A program made the translations under genes and the position numbers. Below the pieces are notes generated by a model, which saw only the letters and a list, made by a program, of their open reading frames with translations, did not search any database and was not told the origin of the DNA. From Pirellulales bacterium (lineage in GTDB: Bacteria; Planctomycetota; Planctomycetia; Pirellulales; Thermoguttaceae), in assembly GCA_016936015.1 (NCBI GenBank), contig JAFGPV010000176.1, forward strand, positions 1 to 41,036: a DNA stretch of 41,036 bases, given 5' to 3'. The stretch's first letter is position 1. Each line of letters opens with the position of its first letter. Positions 1-7,442 of the stretch are shown here, one piece after another.

Positions 1-91
1 ATGCGTTTAACCTGAACCGCCGTGTACGGAACCGTACGCACGGTGGTGTGGGAGGACGGGGGCGGCAACGCCCCCTCCTACCCGGTCTTAT
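1..91 (+). mobile_element. Group II intron 3' end (domains V and VI), IIC-like
   Basis: The left edge folds like the catalytic end of a group II intron. Domain V: 16-24 pairs with 39-47 (9 bp with one G-T), a 2-nt bulge CG at 37-38, 25-28 pairs with 33-36, tetraloop GAAC at 29-32; the lower stem carries CGC, the triad typical of class IIC. Domain VI: 50-52 pairs with 81-83, 53-56 with 76-79, 58-64 with 69-75, capped by GCAA. A80 is left bulged, as expected of the branch-point adenosine. The intron probably ends near 91 (AT). The reverse transcriptase gene would lie upstream, outside the window. Structure is read by eye; class IIC is inferred from the triad. Confidence 0.75.
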
Positions 92-291
92 CAAACATCC
101 AATTGACAATCTTTCGCTTCTGAAACTGCCCATATTCCCTCTTTTATCATTACAGTCAACAAATTCGGCAAATTTTCTCTAATCCGACAATTCGGTTTGA
201 GCTTTCAAGGCCCAAAGGTCGATTTTTTTATACGAGGTTGCCGGCAGGCAATCAAAGGGAGTTTGATGCTTTTGCATGGAGGGCTTGCAGA

Positions 292-1656
292 GTGCAGGAG
301 TTGTCTCGGCGTTGTTGGTTGGTGATAAGCTTGGCCGCCGTAATCAGCGGTTGGGGCTTTGCGGATTGTGCCGCGGAAGGAGTTTTCGGCAGCGCCCCGG
401 AGAAAAAATCGACCTTCAGCGAATCGGTCAAGAGCGGTTTCAATAAGGTGGGCAATTTTTTTACGCCCAGCTCGCACGCCGTCAAGACCGACAGTCCGGA
501 CGACGCCGTCTCGCTTCAAAATAATGCCGAGCCGAGTCCGGCGTTGTACCTCGCGATCGCACGACTCTATGAGCAATCGCACAATGCCAGCGAGGCGGAG
601 GCGAATTATCGAAAAGCCCTTCAGGAAGATCCCAAAGACCTCAAGGCCCTGCTGAGTTACGGCCGGTTTAAGGAACGGCTCGGAGAGACCAATGCCGCCT
701 TGGCGATCTATCAGAACGCCGTGACGATGCATCCCCGGGAGGCGGCAGCCCATAATCACTTGGGAATATTCTGGGAGCGGCAGGGCAAGCACGAAGAGGC
801 GGTCCGGGAAATCGCCCTGGCGGTGAAGTTTGAGCCGCGAAACCTGCGGTATCGGAACAATTATGCGGCCATGCTGGTCGAGAATAATCGCCTGGAAGAG
901 GCGTTTACGGTCCTCCGGCAAGTTCACGGCGACGCCGCGGCCTATTATAATATTGGATATCTGCTTCAGAAAAAAGGCGAGACCGCCTCTGCGGAACACC
1001 ATTTTGTGCAGGCCCTGCGGGCGGATCCGAGGATGGTCCCCGCCCAGCGCTGGCTGAATTACCTGCACAATCAAGATCGGGAAAAACGGCAGGCCGAAAG
1101 GCCTCCGCAGTATCGTCAGGCGTCGCGCATGTCGGGACCGCCGACCGCACAGAACTTTCCCGCCCGAACGGCTTCCTCGCCGCCGTCCCGTCCCACACCG
1201 ACGGCTCCCCGACAAACGTGGTCCGCTTCACCGGATTCTTCGGTCGTGCCGATCGCCCCGCCGCAGTCGAAACCGGCATACACCTGGGCGTCAGACCAAG
1301 GTACTTCGCGCGCGTCGCCCGGCGCGGCCCCTTCGCCGGCTACTTCGCCGATTGCCGCGTCGAGGAGGGGTTTTCAGCAGGCCCAGGCGCAGCCGCCCCG
1401 GACGACTCATGCTCCGCCAAACGGGTCGAGCGGAGTCCACCCCCGTTGGAACACCGCCCCGCCGGCGACGGCCCCGCTTCAGGCTCCGATCAGCCCGCCG
1501 GATCCCCCCGAGTTGGAAACACCCAAGCGTTTACCGCCGGTAACCGCCCGGGCAACAAGAAGGGCTTCCCTTGCAGAATCCGCCCCCGTGGAATTAACGT
1601 CTCACTCCGAGGAACTGCCCTCTCAAACGCCAACGGCCCCGCTGCCGCCGGAGTAA
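292..1656 (+). CDS. Exported tetratricopeptide-repeat protein
   Basis: The protein has a signal-peptide-like amino terminus (RRCWLVISLAAVISGWGFA), then several TPR units over roughly residues 75-260 (for example ARLYEQSHNASEAEANYRKA and GIFWERQGKHEEAVREIALA), then a Pro/Ser/Thr/Ala-rich tail of about 190 residues that looks disordered. I chose the GTG at 292 because GGAGGG lies 8 nt upstream and the signal peptide follows at once; a TTG at 238 is in frame but has no such site. TPRs bind partner proteins; the partner is unknown. The tail suggests a periplasmic or surface-linked scaffold, which is inference. It is followed by a single-arm palindromic repeat and faces a convergent small gene. 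Confidence 0.8.
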   Translation: MQELSRRCWLVISLAAVISGWGFADCAAEGVFGSAPEKKSTFSESVKSGFNKVGNFFTPSSHAVKTDSPDDAVSLQNNAEPSPALYLAIARLYEQSHNASEAEANYRKALQEDPKDLKALLSYGRFKERLGETNAALAIYQNAVTMHPREAAAHNHLGIFWERQGKHEEAVREIALAVKFEPRNLRYRNNYAAMLVENNRLEEAFTVLRQVHGDAAAYYNIGYLLQKKGETASAEHHFVQALRADPRMVPAQRWLNYLHNQDREKRQAERPPQYRQASRMSGPPTAQNFPARTASSPPSRPTPTAPRQTWSASPDSSVVPIAPPQSKPAYTWASDQGTSRASPGAAPSPATSPIAASRRGFQQAQAQPPRTTHAPPNGSSGVHPRWNTAPPATAPLQAPISPPDPPELETPKRLPPVTARATRRASLAESAPVELTSHSEELPSQTPTAPLPPE

Positions 1657-1667
1657 ATTGTCTCTCT

Positions 1668-1694
1668 GTAGGAGGCGGCTCCCACCGCCGATTG
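1668..1694. repeat. Single-arm palindromic repeat, GTAGGAGGCGGCTCC family
   Basis: The stretch reads GTAGGAGGCGGCTCCCACCG and continues CCGATTG. It is nearly identical to each arm of the paired element at 20062-20133, so it is a solo copy of that family. It lies just after the stop codon of the TPR gene. Confidence 0.75.
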
Positions 1695-1708
1695 CTCCGA
1701 ACGGCCGC

Positions 1709-1843
1709 TTACTTTTTCGGCCGGGGATTCTCCTGACGGCAGCGTTTGCACCGTACTCGTTGCGTGTTGAGCTTCGCTCCGCACTTCCGGCAGCGGCGGG
1801 CCTTCATCTTCTTGACGAACGTTGTCCGAGGTCGTTTTCCCAT
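1709..1843 (-). CDS. Zinc-ribbon mini-protein, 44 aa
   Basis: This is a 44-residue, strongly basic protein starting MGKRPRTTFVKKMKARRCRK, with two CxxC knuckles (CRKC and CKRC) separated by about ten residues, which should bind one zinc. The start at 1843 is supported by AAGGAAC six bases upstream; a longer in-frame start at 1891 would run into a palindromic repeat and is less likely. Size, charge and zinc knuckles recall ribosomal or RNA-binding mini-proteins, but I do not recognise a named family. It lies downstream of tRNA-Pro on the same strand, 77 bp away, so the two may share a transcript. Confidence 0.65.
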   Translation of the reverse strand: MGKRPRTTFVKKMKARRCRKCGAKLNTQRVRCKRCRQENPRPKK

Positions 1844-1863
1844 TTTGGTTCCTTTTTGGTAGA

Positions 1864-1912
1864 GTGCGTGCAACGCACCGAAAAAAATCAACCAAGGTGC
1901 GTTTCACGCACC
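1864..1912. repeat. Paired palindromic repeat, GGTGCGTTTCACGCACC family
   Basis: Two arms, 1864-1879 (GTGCGTGCAACGCACC) and 1896-1912 (GGTGCGTTTCACGCACC), are inverted copies with a 16-bp spacer; each arm is itself a palindrome around 3 central bases. It sits between tRNA-Pro and the mini-protein gene. Other copies are at 7443, 25278 and 27922. Confidence 0.85.
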
Positions 1913-1920
1913 CTCCGAAG

Positions 1921-1995
1921 TCGGGGTGGCCGGATTTGAACCGGCGACTTTCTGGTCCCAAACCAGACGCGCTAGCCAGACTGCGCCACACCCCG
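1921..1995 (-). tRNA. tRNA-Pro (anticodon TGG)
   Basis: The minus strand folds into a full cloverleaf: acceptor CGGGGTG/CACCCCG (7 bp), D stem GCGC/GCGC, anticodon stem TCTGG/CCAGA with loop TTTGGGA (anticodon TGG at 1958-1960), and T arm GCCGG-TTCAAAT-CCGGC. The discriminator is A at 1921. CCA is not encoded. Confidence 0.95.
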
Positions 1996-2180
1996 GGAGT
2001 TGTTTCCGGCGGCTCCCGGCTGCCGGCGTTTATTGTACCTCCTTATGGACAATTTACATTCCCGCAGGGAAATACGCAATTGAGTGCAAATCGGGGTGGT
2101 TTCGCCGGCCGTCTCCACCTTTGTGAGGGGGGGGGCGTTAGAATCACGAGGCGGCGTTACCTCGGAACACCGGAGGGAAC

Positions 2181-3398
2181 TTATGCGAACTGGGGGACTT
2201 TCATTAGTTCGCCGTCCTTGAGAGCCGACTGATGCGCTACAATACCTGCAACTGTCAGGTTCAACGCCATGACGATGTCCACCATCGGTTTGCGGTCTTC
2301 AAGAATCGCCAAGACGAACTCGTTCATCAACTGGCCGGAAGAGCCGCCATGATGACCCGGGGCAACATTCGGCGGTAAAGCAGGTCTTGATAAGTTCGGC
2401 AACTTCTTTTTTAAGCCCTTGTAGTTCATGCCGGTCATCGAACCGCGTTGCCCGCGCAAGCGGCCCATTTCACCTTCAAAACCGGGCGTGTCCCAACTGA
2501 CGGCCATCCGGGCCATCCCGCCCTCGCTCGTCCGAAACAGGGCAATCTCGGTGCCGAAGGGGTTCTTGTACACGTTGTTGGCCGGTTGCAAATGTTCAAC
2601 GATGCTCGGTATGCCCATGCACGAGACTTCAGTAAAGCTGCCGTTGCTGACGCAGCAATAGTAACCGTTTGAATGTGTCGGATAGAATTGCGGCGGTAAG
2701 CCGACCCGCCAATCCTTGTACGAAGGGATCGGTTGCCCCATATAGTGATAATACTCTCCTTCGGAGTAAATGAGTTTTCCGAAATCGCCGGCTTGGAATA
2801 TTTGCCGCATGGCGTAACAATCGTCGTGAAAGGCCGAGGTCTCGAACATCATGTATTTCTTGCCGCTCGATTTGACCGCTTCATAGAGTTTCTCGGCGTC
2901 GTCCAGCGACCCGTACACCGCCGGCACCGCACTGGCCACGTGTTTGCCGTGCTTGAGCGCGTCGAGGCAATGCCGGGCGTGGCTCGGGGCGTCGGTGGCC
3001 ACGAACACCGCTTCGAGCGAGTCGTCTTTCACCAATTCTTCCAGCGAAGGATACGTCTTTTCGCAACGGCACACTTTCGCCATTTCGGCGCATCGGTCGG
3101 GGAACAAGTCGCTGACCGCCGCCACCGTCACATTCGGGTGATCCTGAAAACCAAACGACGGCCCGAACTTGCAGACTCCGTTGCCGACGATGCCCACGCG
3201 AATTTTCCGATCGCTGACGGATTTCCATACTTTCTTGGAACGTTTCGAGGTTTTAACACCCGCTTCGCCTAGCACCTCCACTCCCGGATTGGGCGTTTGG
3301 GCTAAAGCGTTACCGAGCATTTCGTTGGCGGCAATGGCGCCGAGCGAACCAAGACCGGCACATCTCAAAAAGGAACGCCGTGAAGTGAAGCGGTTCAT
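2181..3398 (-). CDS. Tat-exported Gfo/Idh/MocA family oxidoreductase
   Basis: The amino terminus carries a twin-arginine motif (TSRRSFLR) and a hydrophobic stretch ending near ALAQ, so the protein is probably exported folded through Tat. A Rossmann domain follows (IRVGIVGNGVCKFG) with DAPSHARHCLDALKHGKHV, typical of NAD(P)-dependent Gfo/Idh/MocA dehydrogenases, then the C-terminal alpha/beta substrate domain. About 405 residues is normal for the family. Such proteins act on sugars, inositols and their derivatives; the substrate cannot be read from sequence. The start at 3398 follows GGGAG by 8 nt; an upstream in-frame start at 3470 is less likely because the Tat signal would be buried. A pair of direct repeats at 3529-3560 may control it. 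Confidence 0.9.
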   Translation of the reverse strand: MNRFTSRRSFLRCAGLGSLGAIAANEMLGNALAQTPNPGVEVLGEAGVKTSKRSKKVWKSVSDRKIRVGIVGNGVCKFGPSFGFQDHPNVTVAAVSDLFPDRCAEMAKVCRCEKTYPSLEELVKDDSLEAVFVATDAPSHARHCLDALKHGKHVASAVPAVYGSLDDAEKLYEAVKSSGKKYMMFETSAFHDDCYAMRQIFQAGDFGKLIYSEGEYYHYMGQPIPSYKDWRVGLPPQFYPTHSNGYYCCVSNGSFTEVSCMGIPSIVEHLQPANNVYKNPFGTEIALFRTSEGGMARMAVSWDTPGFEGEMGRLRGQRGSMTGMNYKGLKKKLPNLSRPALPPNVAPGHHGGSSGQLMNEFVLAILEDRKPMVDIVMALNLTVAGIVAHQSALKDGELMKVPQFA

Positions 3399-3528
3399 AG
3401 TGGCATCTCCCAAAAAGGCATGGATTTCTGAAATAGGTCCTTGGATCGAAGCAACCGTCCAACGGCTCACGGCTTATGGTGCATCCCTTCCTTTGTTTAT
3501 ATCTGCAAGAGAACGGATTCAGGTAGGC

Positions 3529-3560
3529 ATATTCGCGCATAAAAATTGTATATTTGCGCA
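3529..3560. promoter_or_regulatory. Direct-repeat operator candidate upstream of the oxidoreductase
   Basis: ATATTCGCGCA (3529-3539) and ATATTTGCGCA (3550-3560) are direct repeats whose starts are 21 bp apart, two helical turns. This is the layout of AraC/XylR-type operators. They lie about 130-160 bp upstream of the oxidoreductase start, in a 344-bp gap (3399-3742) where I see nothing else. Function is inferred from position and spacing. Confidence 0.4.
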
Positions 3561-3742
3561 ATCGAGCTGGGCTGAGCGATGATGGCGGCAGTGCCCCACC
3601 GGAGATTCAACTCCTTTCCACTGGATTGGAACGCATTAAAGATGGTTGCAGATAACGACGCAGTCGCGAAGCTTTTCTCCGTCTTCGTGGAGATGGACTT
3701 CGAATACCACGGGCAATCCACCGGATTGTAGAGGAACGGACT

Positions 3743-4867
3743 TTATCCCGTTTGGCTGCGAACCCCGCCGCCAGGGGTGTCGCAGATTTGGCGGCGGATT
3801 TGGTCGAACTCGTCGTGGTTGCGGAACTGGATGACGATCTTGCCCTTGCCCTTGGCGTTGTGGGTAATTGTGACGTTCTTGACTCCCAGGATCGTGCGGA
3901 ATTGCTGCTCCAGGGCGGCGACGTGCTCCTGGGTGGCCCGGCGTTTGACGGGGGTGGAGTTGCCGTCGCGGTCGATGACGGCCAGCGGCTCGGCGTCGGC
4001 GGCCTCGATGGTCTGCTGGACCAGGGCCTCGGTCTGCCGGACGTTTAGCCCTTCGCGTTGGATCCGCCGGCAGAACTCGATCTGCTCCCGTTCCTCGCCT
4101 AGGGGGAGCAACGCCCGGGCGTGACCCTGGGTGATCTCCTTGCGGCGGATGGACTCTTGGACGGCCTGGGGGAGTTCCAGCAACCGGATCAGGTTGGCGA
4201 TCGTCGAGCGGTCGAGGTTCAGCCGGCCGGCCAGGTCTTCTTGGGTGCAGGCGTATTGTTGGAGATACCGTTGGAACGCCGCGGCCTTTTCCAGCGGATT
4301 GAGGTCCTTCCGCTGCATGTTTTCGATGATGGCCATCTCGGCCGTCTGCCGGTCGTCGGCCTCGATGACGTGGACGGGCACCTCGGTGCAGCCCGCCTCG
4401 CCGGCCGCCCGCAGACGCCGCTCGCCAGCCACCAGTTGATACTTCTCGCCGTGGCGACGGACCAGCACCGGTTGGAGCAGGCCGTGGGCGCGGATGCTCT
4501 CGACCAGCTCGATATGATCTTTGAACTCGAAATCCTGCCGGGGCTGATAAGGATTGCTCTCGATCTCCGAGATTTTTAATGAGATGGGCGGTGAGGGGGC
4601 GACCATCTCTGATGGGGGTTCAATACCAGTATTTAATGGGGATTGTGATTGCCCTCCTTCGGAAGGATTCACTCCGCCCGAGGCGCCGAAGAAATCGGTC
4701 GAGGGATTTTGGTGCGGCAGGCCGGCGCTGTGCGTAACTTGGTCCGCTCCGGCAGATGGATTGGTCTCTTCAGAAGTATTCTGAGCCGGTGGATTGCCGC
4801 CCTGGCGGAAGGGGATTTGACCGAGCAACGCTTCCAGGCCGCGGCCGAGTCTGCGTGGGTTATTCAC
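3743..4867 (-). CDS. parB: Chromosome-partitioning protein ParB
   Basis: ParB binds parS sites, loads as a CTP-dependent sliding clamp and works with ParA to separate chromosome origins. Visible features: the amino-terminal ParA-contact motif (NNPRRLGRGLEALLG), a linker of about 75 residues, the CTP-binding core (GERRLRAAGEAG and ENMQRKDLNP), and a helix-turn-helix segment (TQEDLAGRLNLDRSTIANLI), followed by the C-terminal dimerisation part. I chose the GTG at 4867: it overlaps the end of parA by 8 bp and has GGAGGT 8 nt upstream inside parA, pointing to translational coupling. The linker is longer and more Ser/Gly/Pro-rich than usual. Confidence 0.93.
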   Translation of the reverse strand: MNNPRRLGRGLEALLGQIPFRQGGNPPAQNTSEETNPSAGADQVTHSAGLPHQNPSTDFFGASGGVNPSEGGQSQSPLNTGIEPPSEMVAPSPPISLKISEIESNPYQPRQDFEFKDHIELVESIRAHGLLQPVLVRRHGEKYQLVAGERRLRAAGEAGCTEVPVHVIEADDRQTAEMAIIENMQRKDLNPLEKAAAFQRYLQQYACTQEDLAGRLNLDRSTIANLIRLLELPQAVQESIRRKEITQGHARALLPLGEEREQIEFCRRIQREGLNVRQTEALVQQTIEAADAEPLAVIDRDGNSTPVKRRATQEHVAALEQQFRTILGVKNVTITHNAKGKGKIVIQFRNHDEFDQIRRQICDTPGGGVRSQTG

Positions 4868-5606
4868 GGTTGAGCACCTCCATGCAAAGTTCACTATAGG
4901 CCCTGCTCCCTCTGGAGCGGGGTGCGTAATCCATTACGGTCTTGCCGTGACTAGGCGCCTCGGAGACGGCCACGTCGCGGGGGATGACGGTCTGAAAGAC
5001 GATCTCGCCAAAAAAATCCCGGACCTGGTCGTCCACTTCGCGGGTCAGTTCCAGCCTAGGATCGTACATCGTCAAGACGATGCCGCCGAACTGAAGTTGA
5101 TTCGGCTCATTTTGCATCACGTCGCGGATGACTTCGATCATCTGCGTCAGGCCCTCCAGGGCGAAGTATTCGCACTGGATGGGCATGAAGACCTCGGTCG
5201 AGCTGGCCAGGGCCGATCGGGTCAACGGGCCCAGCGACGGCGGGCAGTCGATCAGGACGTAGTCGTAGGCGTTGAATCCGCCGGCAAGCTGTTCGCGGAG
5301 CCGGGCGGTCTGTTGGCGGTCGTCCCGGGTCATGGCCTCGACGTCGCGGAAACTCCGGCTGCCGGGCAGCAGTTCCAGCCCGGGCACGTCCGTTAGGCAG
5401 ACCCCTTGGCGGAGCGGCTGGCAGGCGACCAGCGGGTGTTGGACGGTCGGCTGCCGGCCCAGCCCGGTGGTGGCGTTGCACTGCGGATCCAGATCGACCA
5501 GCAGGGTTTTCGATCCCGACTTGGCCAGCGCGGCAGCCAAGTTGACGGCCGTGGTCGTCTTCCCGACGCCGCCTTTCTGGTTGGCCACGCAAAAGATCCG
5601 CACCAC
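4860..5606 (-). CDS. parA: Chromosome-partitioning ATPase ParA (Soj)
   Basis: This is a 248-residue MinD/ParA-type ATPase. It has the deviant Walker A (QKGGVGKTTTAVNLA), the A' box (LLVDLDPQCNATTGLG) and the Walker B region (DYVLIDCPPSLGPL). ATP-dependent dimers bind DNA non-specifically and are released by ParB, giving directed movement of the ParB-parS complex. The protein starts immediately with the P-loop and lacks an amino-terminal HTH, as in chromosomal Soj proteins rather than plasmid type Ia ParA. It is the first gene of a two-gene operon with parB, and parS-like sites lie 370-470 bp upstream. Confidence 0.95.
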   Translation of the reverse strand: MVRIFCVANQKGGVGKTTTAVNLAAALAKSGSKTLLVDLDPQCNATTGLGRQPTVQHPLVACQPLRQGVCLTDVPGLELLPGSRSFRDVEAMTRDDRQQTARLREQLAGGFNAYDYVLIDCPPSLGPLTRSALASSTEVFMPIQCEYFALEGLTQMIEVIRDVMQNEPNQLQFGGIVLTMYDPRLELTREVDDQVRDFFGEIVFQTVIPRDVAVSEAPSHGKTVMDYAPRSRGSRAYSELCMEVLNRE

Positions 5607-5784
5607 CGCCGGCCTCCGGAGTAGGGATCAGGGGTCAGGATTCAGGGATCAGGGAACAAATGAAGGGGCGGATTCTAACCGCGAACGGGAGCCAAGGGGA
5701 ATGTCAGTTTCCAGGCGGTTGGAATGAGCATACAAGATTATTCAACCGCGGGCTTTTCAGCCCCAAAGGGGCAGCCGTTCTCCT

Positions 5785-5929
5785 AGCCCAGGGCAACGCC
5801 CTGGGGGAGAGAGGGCAAGATCATGGGAAATATCGGCCCAACGGGCCAAAGGTTCGGAGAATGATTGGCCCGTTGGGCCGGAGGGGGATGATCGAGGATT
5901 TCTCGTTCCCCAGGGCGTTGCCCTGGGCT
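5785..5929. repeat. Nested inverted-repeat element between parA and the parS cluster
   Basis: The outer arms are a perfect 22-bp inverted repeat, 5785-5806 and 5908-5929, each carrying the palindrome CCCAGGGCAACGCCCTGGG or its complement. Inner arms 5835-5849 and 5865-5879 (GGCCCAACGGGCCAA and its complement) are also perfect. The whole can fold as a branched cruciform. No open reading frame here looks real. Confidence 0.85.
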
Positions 5930-5974
5930 GGGCGAACGGCCGGGCCTTCGGCCCGTCATGCATTGCCCCCGGCA

Positions 5975-5990
5975 TGTTTCACGTGAAACC
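5975..5990. promoter_or_regulatory. parS site 1
   Basis: TGTTTCACGTGAAACC matches the general bacterial parS consensus TGTTTCACGTGAAACA at 15 of 16 positions and contains a perfect 14-bp palindrome (5976-5989). ParB is encoded nearby. Confidence 0.9.
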
Positions 5991-5992
5991 TC

Positions 5993-6008
5993 TATTTCAC
6001 GTAGATTG
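5993..6008. promoter_or_regulatory. Degenerate parS-like half site 2
   Basis: TATTTCACGTAGATTG keeps the left half (TTTCACGT) of parS but not the right half. Its centre is exactly 18 bp from site 1 and 18 bp from site 3, so it may be a decayed or low-affinity site. Confidence 0.45.
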
Positions 6009-6010
6009 CT

Positions 6011-6026
6011 TGTATCACGTGAAACC
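6011..6026. promoter_or_regulatory. parS-like site 3
   Basis: TGTATCACGTGAAACC differs from the parS consensus at two positions (the fourth and the last). The core CACGTGAAAC is intact. Confidence 0.75.
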
Positions 6027-6056
6027 CCTATGCTCTGTTTTCGATGGATTATGCCC

Positions 6057-6072
6057 GGTTCCACGTGGAACG
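6057..6072. promoter_or_regulatory. parS-like site 4
   Basis: GGTTCCACGTGGAACG contains a perfect 14-bp palindrome (6058-6071) and matches the parS variant TGTTCCACGTGGAACA. Its centre lies 46 bp from that of site 3. Confidence 0.75.
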
Positions 6073-6091
6073 GGCTTTATCAAACCAGAAG

Positions 6092-6922
6092 TTATAAGTA
6101 GGTAACAACGCAGTACAACCACATCAAGACGGCTGTCGAGATCCCCAACCAATGGACCCAATCACGGCGAGGTCCTTTTCGATAATCTAGGATGGCAACC
6201 ACGATAAAGATCCCCATCAGAAGAAATGGGCGAGCAAAAGTGATGTAGGGGAGTGCAGGGTTTATTTTCACAATGAGAGCAGAATGAAAAAAATCCAAGA
6301 CATATCCGGCATATACAATAGAGCCAAGACTCATGGTCAATGTGAGGATTGCTTCCAAACAAAACAAAACTTTCCAACGAAGCAAGTCCAGCGATCGTTT
6401 CCACCACCAGAACAACAAGGCCGCTTTAATCCAAAACCCGAGGGTTAATATCAGACTTATCAAGGTATAGAAAAATTTAAAACTTGAATCGGGGTGAAAA
6501 AGAAAAAGAAGAATTGCCAAGGTAAACAGAGAAGAAATGAGATCGAAAAACGAGTGGACCACGATGAGGAAATGACCCGGTTGCCACCGGCCGGGTTGAT
6601 GGCTAAGTCGGCCCCGGATCACGACGGCCATTCCCACGAGTTCGGCGGCAATAAGGATGAAAGGTACACTGAAAGAGGCCATGCCAACACTTTGCCGATA
6701 GCCTGAATATTTATCTCCAAGAGTTTCTTCCGCATATTGATTGAATGATTGGAGCAGCCCTAACAACACGGCCGAGAGCGTAATCCACGCCAGGAAATGG
6801 ATGATGCCCAGTCGGGGTGGGCGAAAGTAGGGGCTGAAGGGCGATGGGGGCGGCGGGGAGGCAGGCTCGGCGGGGGCGAGAGGGGAGAGCGGCTCGGGGT
6901 TCGGGGAAGGTGGATCTGGCAT
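6092..6922 (-). CDS. Multi-pass membrane protein, unknown function
   Basis: After a Pro-rich cytoplasmic-looking amino terminus (about 45 residues, MPDPPSPNPEPLSPLAPAEP) the protein has about six or seven hydrophobic spans, for example IIHFLAWITLSAVLLGLLQS and FFYTLISLILTLGFWIKAAL. No catalytic motif is recognisable. An in-frame ATG at 7009 would add 29 residues, but those codons overlap the upstream gene and run through a palindromic repeat arm (6931-6955, read as VEAASRR), so I prefer 6922. The start has no clear ribosome-binding site. It follows another small membrane gene by 29 bp and may be co-transcribed with it. G+C is visibly lower than in neighbouring genes. Confidence 0.6.
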   Translation of the reverse strand: MPDPPSPNPEPLSPLAPAEPASPPPPSPFSPYFRPPRLGIIHFLAWITLSAVLLGLLQSFNQYAEETLGDKYSGYRQSVGMASFSVPFILIAAELVGMAVVIRGRLSHQPGRWQPGHFLIVVHSFFDLISSLFTLAILLFLFHPDSSFKFFYTLISLILTLGFWIKAALLFWWWKRSLDLLRWKVLFCLEAILTLTMSLGSIVYAGYVLDFFHSALIVKINPALPYITFARPFLLMGIFIVVAILDYRKGPRRDWVHWLGISTAVLMWLYCVVTYL

Positions 6923-6930
6923 GGTGTTTC

Positions 6931-6955
6931 GGAAGCGGCGGGACGCCGCTTCTAC
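6931..6955. repeat. Single-arm palindromic repeat, GTAGAAGCGGC family
   Basis: On the minus strand it reads GTAGAAGCGGCGTCCCGCCG and continues CTTCC, with AGCGGC/GCCGCT arms. It belongs with the paired copy inside purL (35666-35721). It contains the TAG stop of the gene ending at 6952. Confidence 0.75.
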
Positions 6956-7424
6956 GTTGGGGGAGTCTGCGGCGGCTGGTTGCGGCGGTTGGCCGAATCG
7001 ATCATCCATCGGGTCAGGACGACCGTAAATCCCCCGATGATGCTGACGAAAAGCACAATCCCAATGACCAACGAGATCACGTAGCGATCCATTCCCGTCG
7101 GAGTGAAGTCGGATGTGAAATTTGTAGGATCGAAATTATCAATGAACGTCCATACGGCAAGGATAAATATCGCAGCGGGCAAAGGCAATGCGCCGATGCC
7201 GAATGCCCGAAGGTTGCCCGAGCCGTAAATCACACATGACAACAACAGGGTCGAGTAGAACACAATCCAGATGAGAAATGCCAGCAGTCGCACGTTATCA
7301 TAAGGTGAAAAACGCCGGAAGAAAAGAGGGCAATGACAATCGAGAAGATCAGCAGTGTGCGGAGCGAGTATTGAAACCTGGGTCGGCGGGTGGAGGGGGG
7401 ATCGGAGAGAGCGGGGAGAGTCAT
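6952..7424 (-). pseudogene. Frameshifted small membrane protein (RFQYSLRTLL type)
   Basis: The gene starts at 7424 (GGAGAG about 7 nt upstream) as MTLPALSDPPSTRRPRFQYS followed by LRTLLIFSIVIALFSSG, an amino terminus often seen in planctomycete membrane proteins. The frame then breaks. The hydrophobic continuation (YDNVRLLAFLIWIVFYSTLL and two more spans, ending MIDSANRRNQPPQTPPT) is in another frame. Adding one A to the run of five A at 7308-7312 would join them as SSGVFSPYDNVRLLAF with no gap. It is therefore a recent one-base deletion, a sequencing error in a homopolymer, or programmed slippage. Restored, it would have about 157 residues and three or four membrane spans. Function unknown. 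Confidence 0.7.
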
Positions 7425-7442
7425 GGCGTCTCTCCGGGTAGT

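Noticed and set aside
103-136. TTGACA box at 103-108 as the promoter of the TPR gene
   Set aside because: The -35 box is perfect but no -10 element lies at 16-18 bp; the nearest candidate is 22 bp away.
205-1215. 336-codon open frame on the minus strand opposite the TPR gene
   Set aside because: The plus strand carries clear TPR units and a signal peptide; the antisense product has no recognisable domain.
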